This document shows, in pieces, positions 20,015 to 27,546 of a DNA stretch of 32,219 bases. Origin of the DNA: Bacteroidaceae bacterium (GTDB lineage Bacteria > Bacteroidota > Bacteroidia > Bacteroidales > Bacteroidaceae); the NCBI GenBank assembly GCA_017961145.1, contig JAGCXU010000144.1, positions 1-32,219 on the forward strand, given 5' to 3'. The notes under the pieces were generated by a model. The model searched no databases and was not told the origin of the DNA. It saw nothing but the letters and a program-made list of their open reading frames with translations. How positions within the stretch are numbered: the first letter of the stretch is position 1; each line of letters opens with the position of its first letter. Both the position numbers and the translations under genes were made by a program.

Positions 20015-21400
20015 ATGAAAGAGGCAGATCTTAACAAGCAATTCTACAATTACCTGTGGGCGTACATCCTTGTTGCGCTGTCGGGATGCCTCGGGAATGT
20101 TGTCGATGGCATCATCGTGGGCAACCTCATCAGCGAGGACGGCGTGAGCGCCATCAACCTCTCGAAGCCCATCAACCAGTTTATCTTCACCTTGCACCTG
20201 CTCATCAACGCGGGAGCCGGCATGTTGGTGGCTTACGCGCTGGGCAGGAAGGACATCCAGGAGGCTCGTCGCTTCTTCACCCAAGCCCTCTCGCTCAGTG
20301 TCGGACTCGGCATCTTGCTGGCCATCGTGGGCGGAGTCGTCTTTCCGAGCGAGACGGCGCGACTGCTTTGCAGCAACGACCAGATACTGCCTTTGGCTCG
20401 CGACTACATGCAGATTCTGCTGCTCGGCAACCCCGCGTTCATCCTGATGTGGGGGCTCTCGACGATGGTTGGCGTGGACGGCAAGCCGAAACTTGTTTCC
20501 TTGGCCGTCATCATCGACAATGCCGCGAACCTCTTCCTCGATATTGTCTTCATCAAGTGGCTCGGTTGGGGCATCGCAGGCTCGTCCGCCGCAACAGTAG
20601 TAGGCCATCTGATTGGCATCGCCATCCTGCTTACGCATTGGAAGACCCACCCCCGACCCCTCCCTTGCAGTGAGGGGAGCAGTTGCCGGCTCCGTTTCTC
20701 CTTCGCTTATCTGTTGCCTTCTAAAGTATCAACTCCCATCCCTAACAGGGAGGGGTCGGGGGTGGGTCTTATCATCAAGCAAGGTGCTCCTTTGGCTATC
20801 GCCTCGATTTCTTTGACGCTGCTCCTGCTCTCGGCCAACACCATCGTGCTCGGCACTTTGGGTCGCACCGGCATCTTTGCCTTTGCTGTCTGCATGAACT
20901 TGCTTCAGGTCTATAACCTCTTCCTCTCGGGCACCTGCCAGACGCTGCAGTCGTTGGGAGCCATCCAAGTAGGGCAGGGCAATGTCGAAGGCATACGGAT
21001 GGTGATTAGGAAGGCGTTTCGCTTCATCACGGCGGCAATGATAGTGACCTGTCTGCTTGTCTGGCTCTGGCCGACGGGCATCGTCAGGCTCTTCGGAGCG
21101 AACGACGCAGCCTTCGTCAGCGAAGGTATTCATGCCCTTCGCATCTTCGCGCTCAGCTTCATGCCGTTCTGCTACATCTATGTCCTGATGATAGTTTACA
21201 AGCTCTACCACCACCATCGCATGGCCTTGTTCATCTCCTTCGCCCTCTCCCTGACCGTCATTCCCGTGCTTTGGATAATAGCGAAGACAGCCCCGCAATG
21301 GCTTTGGTACAGCTATCTCATTGCTTACCTGATTGAGGCCGCGCTCATTTGGCTGCTTCATAAAGCCAATAAGGTCAGGTTCATCCTGCCTCATTCGTAG
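20015..21400 (+). CDS. MATE-family multidrug/metabolite exporter
   Basis: A 461-residue inner-membrane protein with about 12 predicted helices in two halves. MATE hallmarks are the opening LNKQFYNYLWAYILVALSGCLGNVVDGIIVGNLISEDGVSAINL, the SKPINQFIFTLHLLINAGAGML helix and the second-half start IIKQGAPLAIASISLTLLLLSANTIVLGTLG. MATE proteins expel organic molecules in exchange for Na+ or H+. It starts six bases after the NRPS stop, so it is surely co-transcribed and may export the peptide or protect the cell from it. A 129-base palindromic element (20642-20770) is inserted in frame in the cytoplasmic loop between the two halves, adding about 43 residues rich in Pro, Ser and Gly. Confidence 0.93.
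   Translation: MKEADLNKQFYNYLWAYILVALSGCLGNVVDGIIVGNLISEDGVSAINLSKPINQFIFTLHLLINAGAGMLVAYALGRKDIQEARRFFTQALSLSVGLGILLAIVGGVVFPSETARLLCSNDQILPLARDYMQILLLGNPAFILMWGLSTMVGVDGKPKLVSLAVIIDNAANLFLDIVFIKWLGWGIAGSSAATVVGHLIGIAILLTHWKTHPRPLPCSEGSSCRLRFSFAYLLPSKVSTPIPNREGSGVGLIIKQGAPLAIASISLTLLLLSANTIVLGTLGRTGIFAFAVCMNLLQVYNLFLSGTCQTLQSLGAIQVGQGNVEGIRMVIRKAFRFITAAMIVTCLLVWLWPTGIVRLFGANDAAFVSEGIHALRIFALSFMPFCYIYVLMIVYKLYHHHRMALFISFALSLTVIPVLWIIAKTAPQWLWYSYLIAYLIEAALIWLLHKANKVRFILPHS
20642..20770. repeat. Palindromic element E1 inside the MATE gene
   Basis: The outer arms are a perfect 23-bp inverted repeat (20642-20664 with 20748-20770; core GACCCACCCCCGACCCC). The 83 bases between hold smaller TCCC/GGGA hairpins. 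Total length is 129 bases, exactly 43 codons, so the frame survives. The encoded stretch (THPRPLPCSEG ... PIPNREGSGVGL) is foreign to MATE proteins. Confidence 0.93.
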
Positions 21401-21406
21401 GCTCGC

Positions 21407-22537
21407 TTACTCGAAGATTTCGGCAAGTTTTTGTCCTAATGCTTCGCCATGCAGCCAGGGGCCTGCGATAACCTTTCCGTCGGGGGCATAAAGAAGAACC
21501 TGAGGGATGGCCCAAATGTTGTAGAGACTGCAGACCTCGCTGTCCCAACCCTTCAGGTCGCTTATCTGAGGCCAAGGGATGTCCATCTCCTGTACACACG
21601 TTTCCCAGTTCTCTTGCTTATAGTCCAGGGAGATGCCGACCACCTCGAAGCCTTTCTCTTTGTACTTCTCGTAGTTTGCCTTTATGTTGGGAATCTCTGC
21701 TCTGCACGGTCCGCACCAGCTCGCCCAGAAATCGACAAGCACATACTTGCCTTTGCCAACGTAGTCGGTCAGGTGACACTCCTTGCCTTCAAGGTCTTTG
21801 CCTACGAAGTCCACAACCTCAGCACCTTCCTTCTTGTTCTTCTCGCCAGCAATCACACGAAACACATATTCAAGCTGCTTGTGGTCCTTGTGTTTGTATG
21901 CGGTTAGGAACGAGTCCACGAACTCCATCCCATGGTCGTTAATATAGTCGTTTGCATACTTGCACAGGAAGAAGACGGGCACCAGATTGTCAGCGTTGTC
22001 CAAAACGGCCTGCTTCTTTGCAGCCTTTATTTCCGCATCAATCTCATCCCAACGCTTATCCAAGTCGGCTTCTGCAACTGCAGGAATGGAGCCGTTATAC
22101 TTCTCGCGCAGTTTTCCATACTCTTTTCGGAGATCGACGATTTTGTTTTCTGCGGCTCTCAATTGGTTGCGTGCCTCGGCCAGTTTCATGTTCTGCTCGG
22201 AGCCTTTTGTTATTTCGCCTACGCCATCCTTTATGGTTACCTCGATAGGCGTACCGTCGGCAATAACGGAACAAACCAAGGGGCTGCTTTTGTCGATGCA
22301 GCGGTCAATCACGACAACAAATGCCTCTGTCGTATCAAGTACAAATGTGATGATACTGTCTTCGACACTTTGTGCTTGCTGAATAGGACTTAGCTTGCCG
22401 AAAGTGTTGAGGTAGATGGGCTTGGGTTCGCCCAATTCTCCCACAACCTTTATCTCGGTCGATGTCCTTGTCTCTGTCTCTACGCAACCTGCCAGACAAA
22501 GGGTTGCGAGCATAGTCATTAAAGAAACCTTTTTCAT
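21407..22537 (-). CDS. Lipoprotein with C-terminal TlpA/ResA-type thioredoxin domain
   Basis: I start at the ATG at 22537 (MKKVSLMTMLATLCLAGC), which gives a classic lipoprotein signal with lipobox LAGC; the frame goes on to 22579 but would bury that signal. The 376-residue product has an N-terminal region resembling DUF4369 (about 25-130), a charged coiled segment (LAEARNQLRAAENKIVDLRKEY) and a thioredoxin/AhpC-TSA domain from about 230 with the active site WASWCGPC. Family members are membrane-anchored thiol-disulfide reductases of the periplasm. The upstream region carries GTTA-N18-GGGTATTA (22583-22612), shared with the ECF sigma gene and the second TlpA gene. It is convergent with MATE, six bases apart. 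Confidence 0.9.
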   Translation of the reverse strand: MKKVSLMTMLATLCLAGCVETETRTSTEIKVVGELGEPKPIYLNTFGKLSPIQQAQSVEDSIITFVLDTTEAFVVVIDRCIDKSSPLVCSVIADGTPIEVTIKDGVGEITKGSEQNMKLAEARNQLRAAENKIVDLRKEYGKLREKYNGSIPAVAEADLDKRWDEIDAEIKAAKKQAVLDNADNLVPVFFLCKYANDYINDHGMEFVDSFLTAYKHKDHKQLEYVFRVIAGEKNKKEGAEVVDFVGKDLEGKECHLTDYVGKGKYVLVDFWASWCGPCRAEIPNIKANYEKYKEKGFEVVGISLDYKQENWETCVQEMDIPWPQISDLKGWDSEVCSLYNIWAIPQVLLYAPDGKVIAGPWLHGEALGQKLAEIFE

Positions 22538-22582
22538 GTTACGTGTTTTGTTTAAGTGAAGTTCTCTTGTACCTTTCACTTT

Positions 22583-22612
22583 TAATACCCTTCACGAACC
22601 TTTTTATATAAC
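22583..22612 (-). promoter_or_regulatory. Candidate ECF-type promoter P3 (lipoprotein thioredoxin)
   Basis: Read on the minus strand: GTTA, 18 bases, GGGTATTAAAAGTG. Both elements and the spacing match sites P1 (28034-28063) and P2 (30309-30338). It lies 45 bases before the ATG. Confidence 0.6.
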
Positions 22613-22711
22613 ATGGAGGGTGAACTTTTAAGGATTATTAAGGAATCTATGCCAGATTGCTCCTGCGTTTCATCTGCGAGTGTTTGGCAATGAAGCGTGT
22701 TTCAGCCTGCC

Positions 22712-23449
22712 TCACTCGTAGTGGCGGATTCTGACGTCGATGCCCTCGGACTTCAGTTCTGCTGGGAGATTCGAGACGTCTGTCTGCCCGTAGTGGTAGG
22801 GGAAGAGCACCTTCGGCTTGATGATTTTAGCGGCCTTGACCACTTGCTCCGTTGTCATCGTGTAGGGTTGGTTGCAGGGCAGGAAAGCTATGTCGATGTC
22901 CTTGATGCCTTCCATCTCGGGAATGTCCTCCGTGTCGCCAGCGATGTAGATTCGCAGGCCGTCGAGGGTGAGGATATAACCGTTGTCGCGTCCCTTCGGA
23001 TGGAACTTCTCGCGACCTTCCGTCGTGTTGTAAGCAGGTACGGCCTCCACGCTGAACTGCTTGGAAATCTGCATCTTGTCGCCGTTCTTCATAGCCTTTC
23101 CCTGCCCGAACATCTCGGCACAACGCCCGTTTAGAATAACCTGAGTCTTCTTCCTGGAGAGGAGTTTGAGCGTCTGCTCGTCGTAGTGGTCGCCATGTTC
23201 GTGTGTCACGAAGATGAAGTCGGCTTGGGGGAAGGCAGAATAGTCCACAGTTCTGCCGCCAAGTTTGCTGACCGGATCAATTTCTATCTCCTTTCCGTCG
23301 AACTCGATACGAATGCTGGCATGCATCAAGGCATGAAACTTGACGGTCTTTCCGCCCTTCGTCTGGAACTCGTCAACCTCGTAGTTCTGCTGAGCGCAGG
23401 CTGCCGTGAAGCCCAACGTGGCCAGCAGGCAAGTAAGAATCTTCTTCAT
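22712..23449 (-). CDS. Secreted metallo-beta-lactamase-fold hydrolase (UPF0173-like)
   Basis: The 245-residue protein has a signal sequence (MKKILTCLLATLGFTAACAQQ); TAAC could be a lipobox, or cleavage could follow ACA. The mature part is a small MBL-fold enzyme with the metal motif THEHGDHYD (about residue 83), AGDTEDIPEM and the late FPYHYGQTDVS histidine. It resembles the UPF0173 / L-ascorbate-6-phosphate-lactonase-like group, whose substrate here is unknown. The mature start (EVDEFQTKGGKTVKFHALMHASIRIEFDGKEIEIDP) is typical of this Bacteroidetes subgroup. A -7 element TATCTTTG lies at 23482-23489. No operon partner overlaps it: 174 bases separate it from the lipoprotein gene. Confidence 0.88.
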   Translation of the reverse strand: MKKILTCLLATLGFTAACAQQNYEVDEFQTKGGKTVKFHALMHASIRIEFDGKEIEIDPVSKLGGRTVDYSAFPQADFIFVTHEHGDHYDEQTLKLLSRKKTQVILNGRCAEMFGQGKAMKNGDKMQISKQFSVEAVPAYNTTEGREKFHPKGRDNGYILTLDGLRIYIAGDTEDIPEMEGIKDIDIAFLPCNQPYTMTTEQVVKAAKIIKPKVLFPYHYGQTDVSNLPAELKSEGIDVRIRHYE

Positions 23450-23481
23450 GAGAAAGCTGTTTTGATGTGGTAAATCCGTGA

Positions 23482-23489
23482 CAAAGATA
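23482..23489 (-). promoter_or_regulatory. Promoter -7 element of the MBL-fold gene
   Basis: TATCTTTG on the minus strand matches TAnnTTTG, 32 bases before the ATG. I see no clear -33 element. Confidence 0.5.
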
Positions 23490-23534
23490 GCGAATAGTTT
23501 TGAATTAGCCGTATCTTGCCGATGATTTTTTGCT

Positions 23535-23640
23535 GCCTAGTTATGAAATTAAGCGTTGAACGGCACCCGACTAGGCAAGCCAAGTTGATTGCACAGTCGC
23601 GATGCTGCAACGAATTTGACTGGTGAAGTTGAGCGACGCG
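23535..23640. repeat. Possible degenerate 22/44-bp array D
   Basis: On the minus strand CAACTTCACC and CAACTTGGCT are exactly 44 bases apart, with TAACTAGGC another 44 on. GCCTAG (23535-23540) and CTAGGC (23571-23576) form an inverted repeat. The similarity is weak and this may be chance. Confidence 0.25.
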
Positions 23641-23647
23641 GCTCGCT

Positions 23648-26600
23648 TCAGTCCCTCTTCTTGGGCGTCTTCTGGAACTTGTAGATGACGTGCAGGAGGC
23701 CGTATCGCGGCAGAACATTGGTGAAGGTCTCTGTGCGGCCTTGCGCGTTGATGGTTCGCGTGACATTACTCAACTGCCCGAGGATGTCGAAGCCGTCAAG
23801 CATCACAACCCACTTGCCCTTGAAGAGCGCACGAGCCAGGCGGGCGTTCCAGACGACGTCGGCTGTATTGAGGCTCGCATCGGCATAACCCGTTCGGCCA
23901 TAAAGCGTTAAGTCTGTGGTGAGGTCGAACTTCCAGGGAAGGTGTACGATAGCGTCTGCGCCGATGCGATACTGCCATGCGTTGATGTTCTGGAACGTCG
24001 AGCGGTCGCTCGTGTAACGGTTCCAAGCCACATCCGACGAGAAGCCGAGGGTGTGTTTTCCAAGCGCGAGACTCACTTTAGGCGAGAAAGAAAGAGTTGC
24101 AGAGCGCACGACAAGCCTCTCCCCAACCCTCTCCAAAAGAGAGGGAGACCAGCCTGCTGCCTCGCCGCCATTCGCCCCTCCTTCGGAGGGGACGGGGGAG
24201 GCTTCGGGTTGGCTAATATCAACACTATTCCTATAGCTGAATTGCGTGACCATGCTGGCGCTGTGCTTCTTGCCGTCACCAAAGCTGTAGTTGATGGTGT
24301 GCTTGGCCGAGGCGTCCCAGTTGCCGTTGACATTCGTCGGACAGAACGTGCGTCGGCCGGTCGCGCGGTCATAGATCTGGCCCATACCTATCGCGTTGTG
24401 CGTGAAGCCATAACTGAGGTCGAGGCGGTTGTGCATACGCTTGTTCATCGAATACAGGTTGCCGTCTAGGACAGCGTCGGTGCGGATGGCGTAGCGAAGG
24501 TCAGGGTTGCCGATGCGGATGTTCATGGGATCTGTGTCATCCACTATGCCTGCCTCGTTCAAAAGCTCAGGTGCCTCGCTCCTCACCCGCACTTCGAGTC
24601 CGGCATGATGCCCGTCCTTAGTCCTCAGCCAAGGCTTTGTCTTGAACTCGAACGTCGGGCTGAAGCGGTGGAGAAGGGTGTCGATGCTGCCTCGCTCGTA
24701 GTCGTGGCGCTGCGCATTCAGCGTGGCATCTATCCTGAAATCGAGGTAGAACTGCCCCCAAGCCTTCTGTCCCAAGCCGTATTTAAAGTCGGCCCAAAAG
24801 GCGTTTGTGTTGTCGATGTAATGCGCCAAATGACTGTTCGTGCGGTCGAAGACCTGCTGATGTTCGGTCACGCTCGGCAGCAAGTCGATGGGTTTAGAGA
24901 AGGTGGAGTCAGCATTCGCCAGGCGGTCCAAGCGATAGATGCTCTCCTGTTCGCGCCGATTGCTGTGGTTAAAGCTATAGCCAAGCAGCAATTGGCGATA
25001 ATGTTCGCCAAGGGAGAACGTATACTGGACGTAGGGATTGAGTTCGAACTTGCTGCGAGGCGGGGCGTCGACGAACTGATGACGGAACAAAAGCCCCCTT
25101 CTATCTTCCCCCAAGGGGGAAGTACCAAGCCCCTCCCCCTTGGGGGAGGATGGGAGGGGGCCTGCCTGTTGTCGGCTGAACTCCTGCCTTTTGTTCTCCT
25201 TGTAGCTGGCGTTTATGCCGAAGTTCAGGAAGTCGCCCGTGCCCTTTATCTTCTTTGTCTCGAACAGGGTGGCGTTTGCCTCGATGTCGTGCCCCGTGCC
25301 TCTGCTCTCACGTAGCTGGCGGTTGATGAGCGTGTCGCGCAGGTTGGGGCGTGGAGATGTCGGGGAGAAGAGGTCGTCGAGCAATTGATGGCTGACCTCG
25401 ACAGGCGCAGAGAAGAGGGCCGACGTGCTGCCGGAGGCGTTCCGGAAGTAGCGGTAGCTGGCATCGGCCGTTGCCTGCGTCCGCAGTCGATTGCCTTTAT
25501 AGATGAAGCGGTGCCACGTCGAGACGTCCCACGCTTCGTTCTTCATGTTGCCGAAGCCGTAGTCGTAGGTGTCGCCATTGGGCAGAAATGTCTGCGTCGT
25601 GGTGCGCGTGTCCTGCCATTCCTTCGTGTGATGCGCCTCGACATAGACAAAGTAATCCCGTTTCTCGTCGTCCGACATCAAGTTGATATCCACGCGGGCC
25701 ATCTCGTTGCGACTCAGCTTGCCGGACCTGTCGGGCTGCCATCCGTCGCCCCCTATCAGGTCGTACGAGTCTTCGTCGTTCAGGTTGTTGGCTTTGGCAA
25801 AGAAGCGTATGTTCGACCGCTCGTCGCTCCGCATGGCGAAGAGGCGTGCCAGGTAGGGCGTCTCGTCCTGCCGAAGTCCCGCTCCGGCCTCGATGTTTGC
25901 TATCCAGCCGACCATGTATTCGCGCTTCAGACGCACGTCGATGACGTGGTGCTGACTGCTCTCGTCGGTCCGCCCGAGCCATTCATTCTCCTCCGTCTGC
26001 TTGTCATAGACGGCCACGTCCTTCACCGTGTAGGCCGGCAGGTTCTCGAGCATGAGCTTCCGACTGCCTTTGAAGAGGTCCTTGCCATTCAGCAAGAGGT
26101 CGTCCACGAACTTGCCATTGTGGTAGATTCGCCCGTCGCTCTTGAATTCCACTCCAGGCAACTGACGCAACAGGGCGTCGAGCATCGAGCCTTCCGCCAG
26201 TTGGAACTGGCTGGCATCGTACACGACGGTGTCGCCCCTGAAGTAGAAGCGGACGCGAGATGCCTTGACGGTCACCTCCTGCAGGGTCTTCGAAACCTTA
26301 TGAAGATAGAAGGGCGAGACATAGCGCGACGTTTCACGTCGGCCGACTTTGTCCACCACATAAGTATAGCAGACAGTCCGATAGTCGTCCATCGAAATGC
26401 GGAAGATGTAGTGGCGGGGTAGGGCAGGCACCTCGATGTTGAAGCGTGCCACGTCGTAGTCCACTTCCTTGCCGCTCCCGTCGTAGTAGAAGGCAGACTG
26501 CCTGGCACGGACCGAGTCTATGAGCGTGCTGTCCTCGGCGAGGAGTTCCACCTTTGCGTCCATCAGTCCTTCGTGCGATTGGGCATCATAGACCGTGCCG

Positions 26601-26914
26601 GAGAGCTTGATGGTGCGTGGCTTGTAGCGCGAGTCGTACTGCACAAAGACCTGCTTTTCCTTGACTTTCACCTTGACGGGCTGTCCCGAGCAGAGTCGTT
26701 TGATGGCCTCCATCATGGAGAGACCATTGAGGTTGGCGTGGACGGGAAGGTTCTCGAGGTCGTTCGCGATGAAGTTGATGGTGTATTCCGTCTGCATGTC
26801 GCGCAGAGTGGCAAGTGCGTAGGCGAGCGATTCGCCGCGGAAGGTCAGGTCGCGAGCCGAGAGGCTCAACCCGAAACTCACATATATAATAAGGTATAAG
26901 ACTGCCCTTTTCAT
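23648..26914 (-). CDS. TonB-dependent-type outer-membrane receptor with STN domain
   Basis: A 1088-residue outer-membrane protein. Order of parts: a signal peptide (to about 20, SLSA), an N-terminal STN signalling domain (about 21-95: LAYALATLRDMQTEYTINFIANDLENLPV), a carboxypeptidase-regulatory-like beta-sandwich (about 100-210), a plug region (LQEVTVKASRVRFYFRGDTVVYDAS ... LLRQLPGVEFKSDGRIYHNGK) and a large barrel. The STN domain in such receptors relays ligand binding to an anti-sigma factor; the FecR-like and sigma genes sit directly upstream with 4-base overlaps, so this is a cell-surface signalling operon. The substrate is unknown. Palindromic elements E2 (24113-24204) and E3 (25093-25161) are inserted in frame in barrel loops. 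Confidence 0.87.
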   Translation of the reverse strand: MKRAVLYLIIYVSFGLSLSARDLTFRGESLAYALATLRDMQTEYTINFIANDLENLPVHANLNGLSMMEAIKRLCSGQPVKVKVKEKQVFVQYDSRYKPRTIKLSGTVYDAQSHEGLMDAKVELLAEDSTLIDSVRARQSAFYYDGSGKEVDYDVARFNIEVPALPRHYIFRISMDDYRTVCYTYVVDKVGRRETSRYVSPFYLHKVSKTLQEVTVKASRVRFYFRGDTVVYDASQFQLAEGSMLDALLRQLPGVEFKSDGRIYHNGKFVDDLLLNGKDLFKGSRKLMLENLPAYTVKDVAVYDKQTEENEWLGRTDESSQHHVIDVRLKREYMVGWIANIEAGAGLRQDETPYLARLFAMRSDERSNIRFFAKANNLNDEDSYDLIGGDGWQPDRSGKLSRNEMARVDINLMSDDEKRDYFVYVEAHHTKEWQDTRTTTQTFLPNGDTYDYGFGNMKNEAWDVSTWHRFIYKGNRLRTQATADASYRYFRNASGSTSALFSAPVEVSHQLLDDLFSPTSPRPNLRDTLINRQLRESRGTGHDIEANATLFETKKIKGTGDFLNFGINASYKENKRQEFSRQQAGPLPSSPKGEGLGTSPLGEDRRGLLFRHQFVDAPPRSKFELNPYVQYTFSLGEHYRQLLLGYSFNHSNRREQESIYRLDRLANADSTFSKPIDLLPSVTEHQQVFDRTNSHLAHYIDNTNAFWADFKYGLGQKAWGQFYLDFRIDATLNAQRHDYERGSIDTLLHRFSPTFEFKTKPWLRTKDGHHAGLEVRVRSEAPELLNEAGIVDDTDPMNIRIGNPDLRYAIRTDAVLDGNLYSMNKRMHNRLDLSYGFTHNAIGMGQIYDRATGRRTFCPTNVNGNWDASAKHTINYSFGDGKKHSASMVTQFSYRNSVDISQPEASPVPSEGGANGGEAAGWSPSLLERVGERLVVRSATLSFSPKVSLALGKHTLGFSSDVAWNRYTSDRSTFQNINAWQYRIGADAIVHLPWKFDLTTDLTLYGRTGYADASLNTADVVWNARLARALFKGKWVVMLDGFDILGQLSNVTRTINAQGRTETFTNVLPRYGLLHVIYKFQKTPKKRD
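24113..24204. repeat. Palindromic element E2 inside the receptor gene
   Basis: Outer arms AAGCCTCTCCCC (24113-24124) and GGGGGAGGCTT (24194-24204) pair imperfectly. Two inner hairpins lie between: CCCTCTC/GAGAGGG (24127-24145) and CCCCTCC/GGAGGGG (24175-24191). The reading frame stays open (PEASPVPSEGG ... PSLLERVGERL). Confidence 0.82.
25093..25161. repeat. Palindromic element E3 inside the receptor gene
   Basis: Outer arms GCCCCCTTCT (25093-25102) and GGGAGGGGGC (25152-25161) enclose two perfect 8-bp hairpins with 2-base loops: CTTCCCCC/GGGGGAAG (25105-25122) and CCTCCCCC/GGGGGAGG (25132-25149). Length is 69 bases, 23 codons; the encoded stretch is GPLPSSPKGEGLGTSPLG. Confidence 0.87.
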
Positions 26915-27546
26915 TTCGCGCCCTCCTTCTTCTCGTCCGATTCAACGTAGAGGATGTTGAGGTCCTGCGTGATGCGGAAGCCGTCGAACATGTTCATCAT
27001 CTCCACAAACTCTCTGAGCGTGTGCGAAGTACGGCAGGTGATGAAGAGTCGCAGGTGTGCCGGAGCCTTGTCTCCCCAGATGACCTGTCGCTCATAGTGC
27101 CTGCTGACGACGGCCAGGATGCTGTCCAGGCGGATGTTCTCGAAACGGAAGATGGTGTCGCCATCCTGCACGTCGACGTAGAAACGCTCAGTCTTGACCG
27201 CCGTCGTATCTGTTGTCCGTTGTCCGTTGTCCGTTTTGACCTTGTAGAAGAAGGCTCGATAGCTGGCCAACGACATGATGCCGAGGAAGGCGACAGCAAG
27301 GAATATCGCTGCAACGCGGCGAAGGAAAGACCCACCCCAGCCCTCCCCTAAAGGGAGGGAGTTGACTCCGTCGAGCGATTGCTTCTCCCCCTTTAAGGGG
27401 GAGTTAGAGAGGGTCTTTTGCCACGCAGCCTCTGTATCCGGCTCCTTATCAAGCTCGGCCATCATCCTTTCGAGCTGCTCGTCGGAGTAATTCTCCGGGT
27501 ATTCCTGCATGTCGAAGAACAGTTTCTTATCGTCTAAGGGGTTCAT
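26911..27546 (-). CDS. FecR-like anti-sigma protein, shortened
   Basis: The 211-residue protein overlaps the sigma gene (upstream) and the receptor gene (downstream) by four bases each. It has a cytoplasmic N-terminus (YPENYSDEQLERMMAELDKEPD), one membrane helix (about residues 74-95) and a periplasmic C-terminal domain (FENIRLDSILAVVSRHYERQVIWG ... MFDGFRITQDLNILYVE) resembling the DUF4974 end of FecR proteins. The central FecR domain usually found between helix and DUF4974 is missing, so this is a short variant. Known FecR proteins hold or activate an ECF sigma and receive the signal from the receptor's STN domain. Two repeat insertions occur: element E4 before the helix and three heptamers after it. 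Confidence 0.78.
   Translation of the reverse strand: MNPLDDKKLFFDMQEYPENYSDEQLERMMAELDKEPDTEAAWQKTLSNSPLKGEKQSLDGVNSLPLGEGWGGSFLRRVAAIFLAVAFLGIMSLASYRAFFYKVKTDNGQRTTDTTAVKTERFYVDVQDGDTIFRFENIRLDSILAVVSRHYERQVIWGDKAPAHLRLFITCRTSHTLREFVEMMNMFDGFRITQDLNILYVESDEKKEGAK
27213..27233 (-). repeat. 7-bp x3 tandem repeat in the FecR-like gene
   Basis: TTGTCCG three times on +, so CGGACAA in the coding sense. It encodes TDNGQRTTD just after the membrane helix. It belongs to the same heptamer family (RGACAAY, as a cycle) as the array in NRPS A2. Confidence 0.85.
27326..27418. repeat. Palindromic element E4 inside the FecR-like gene
   Basis: Outer arms AAAGACCC (27326-27333) and GGGTCTTT (27411-27418) enclose hairpins CCCTCCC/GGGAGGG (27341-27359) and CTCCCCC/GGGGGAG (27385-27403). 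Length is 93 bases, 31 codons, placed in the cytoplasmic linker before the membrane helix. Confidence 0.88.

Noticed and set aside
20642..20770. Palindromic segment in MATE as a rho-independent terminator
   Set aside because: It has no T-run, lies mid-gene, and its length is an exact number of codons; an in-frame inserted repeat explains it better.
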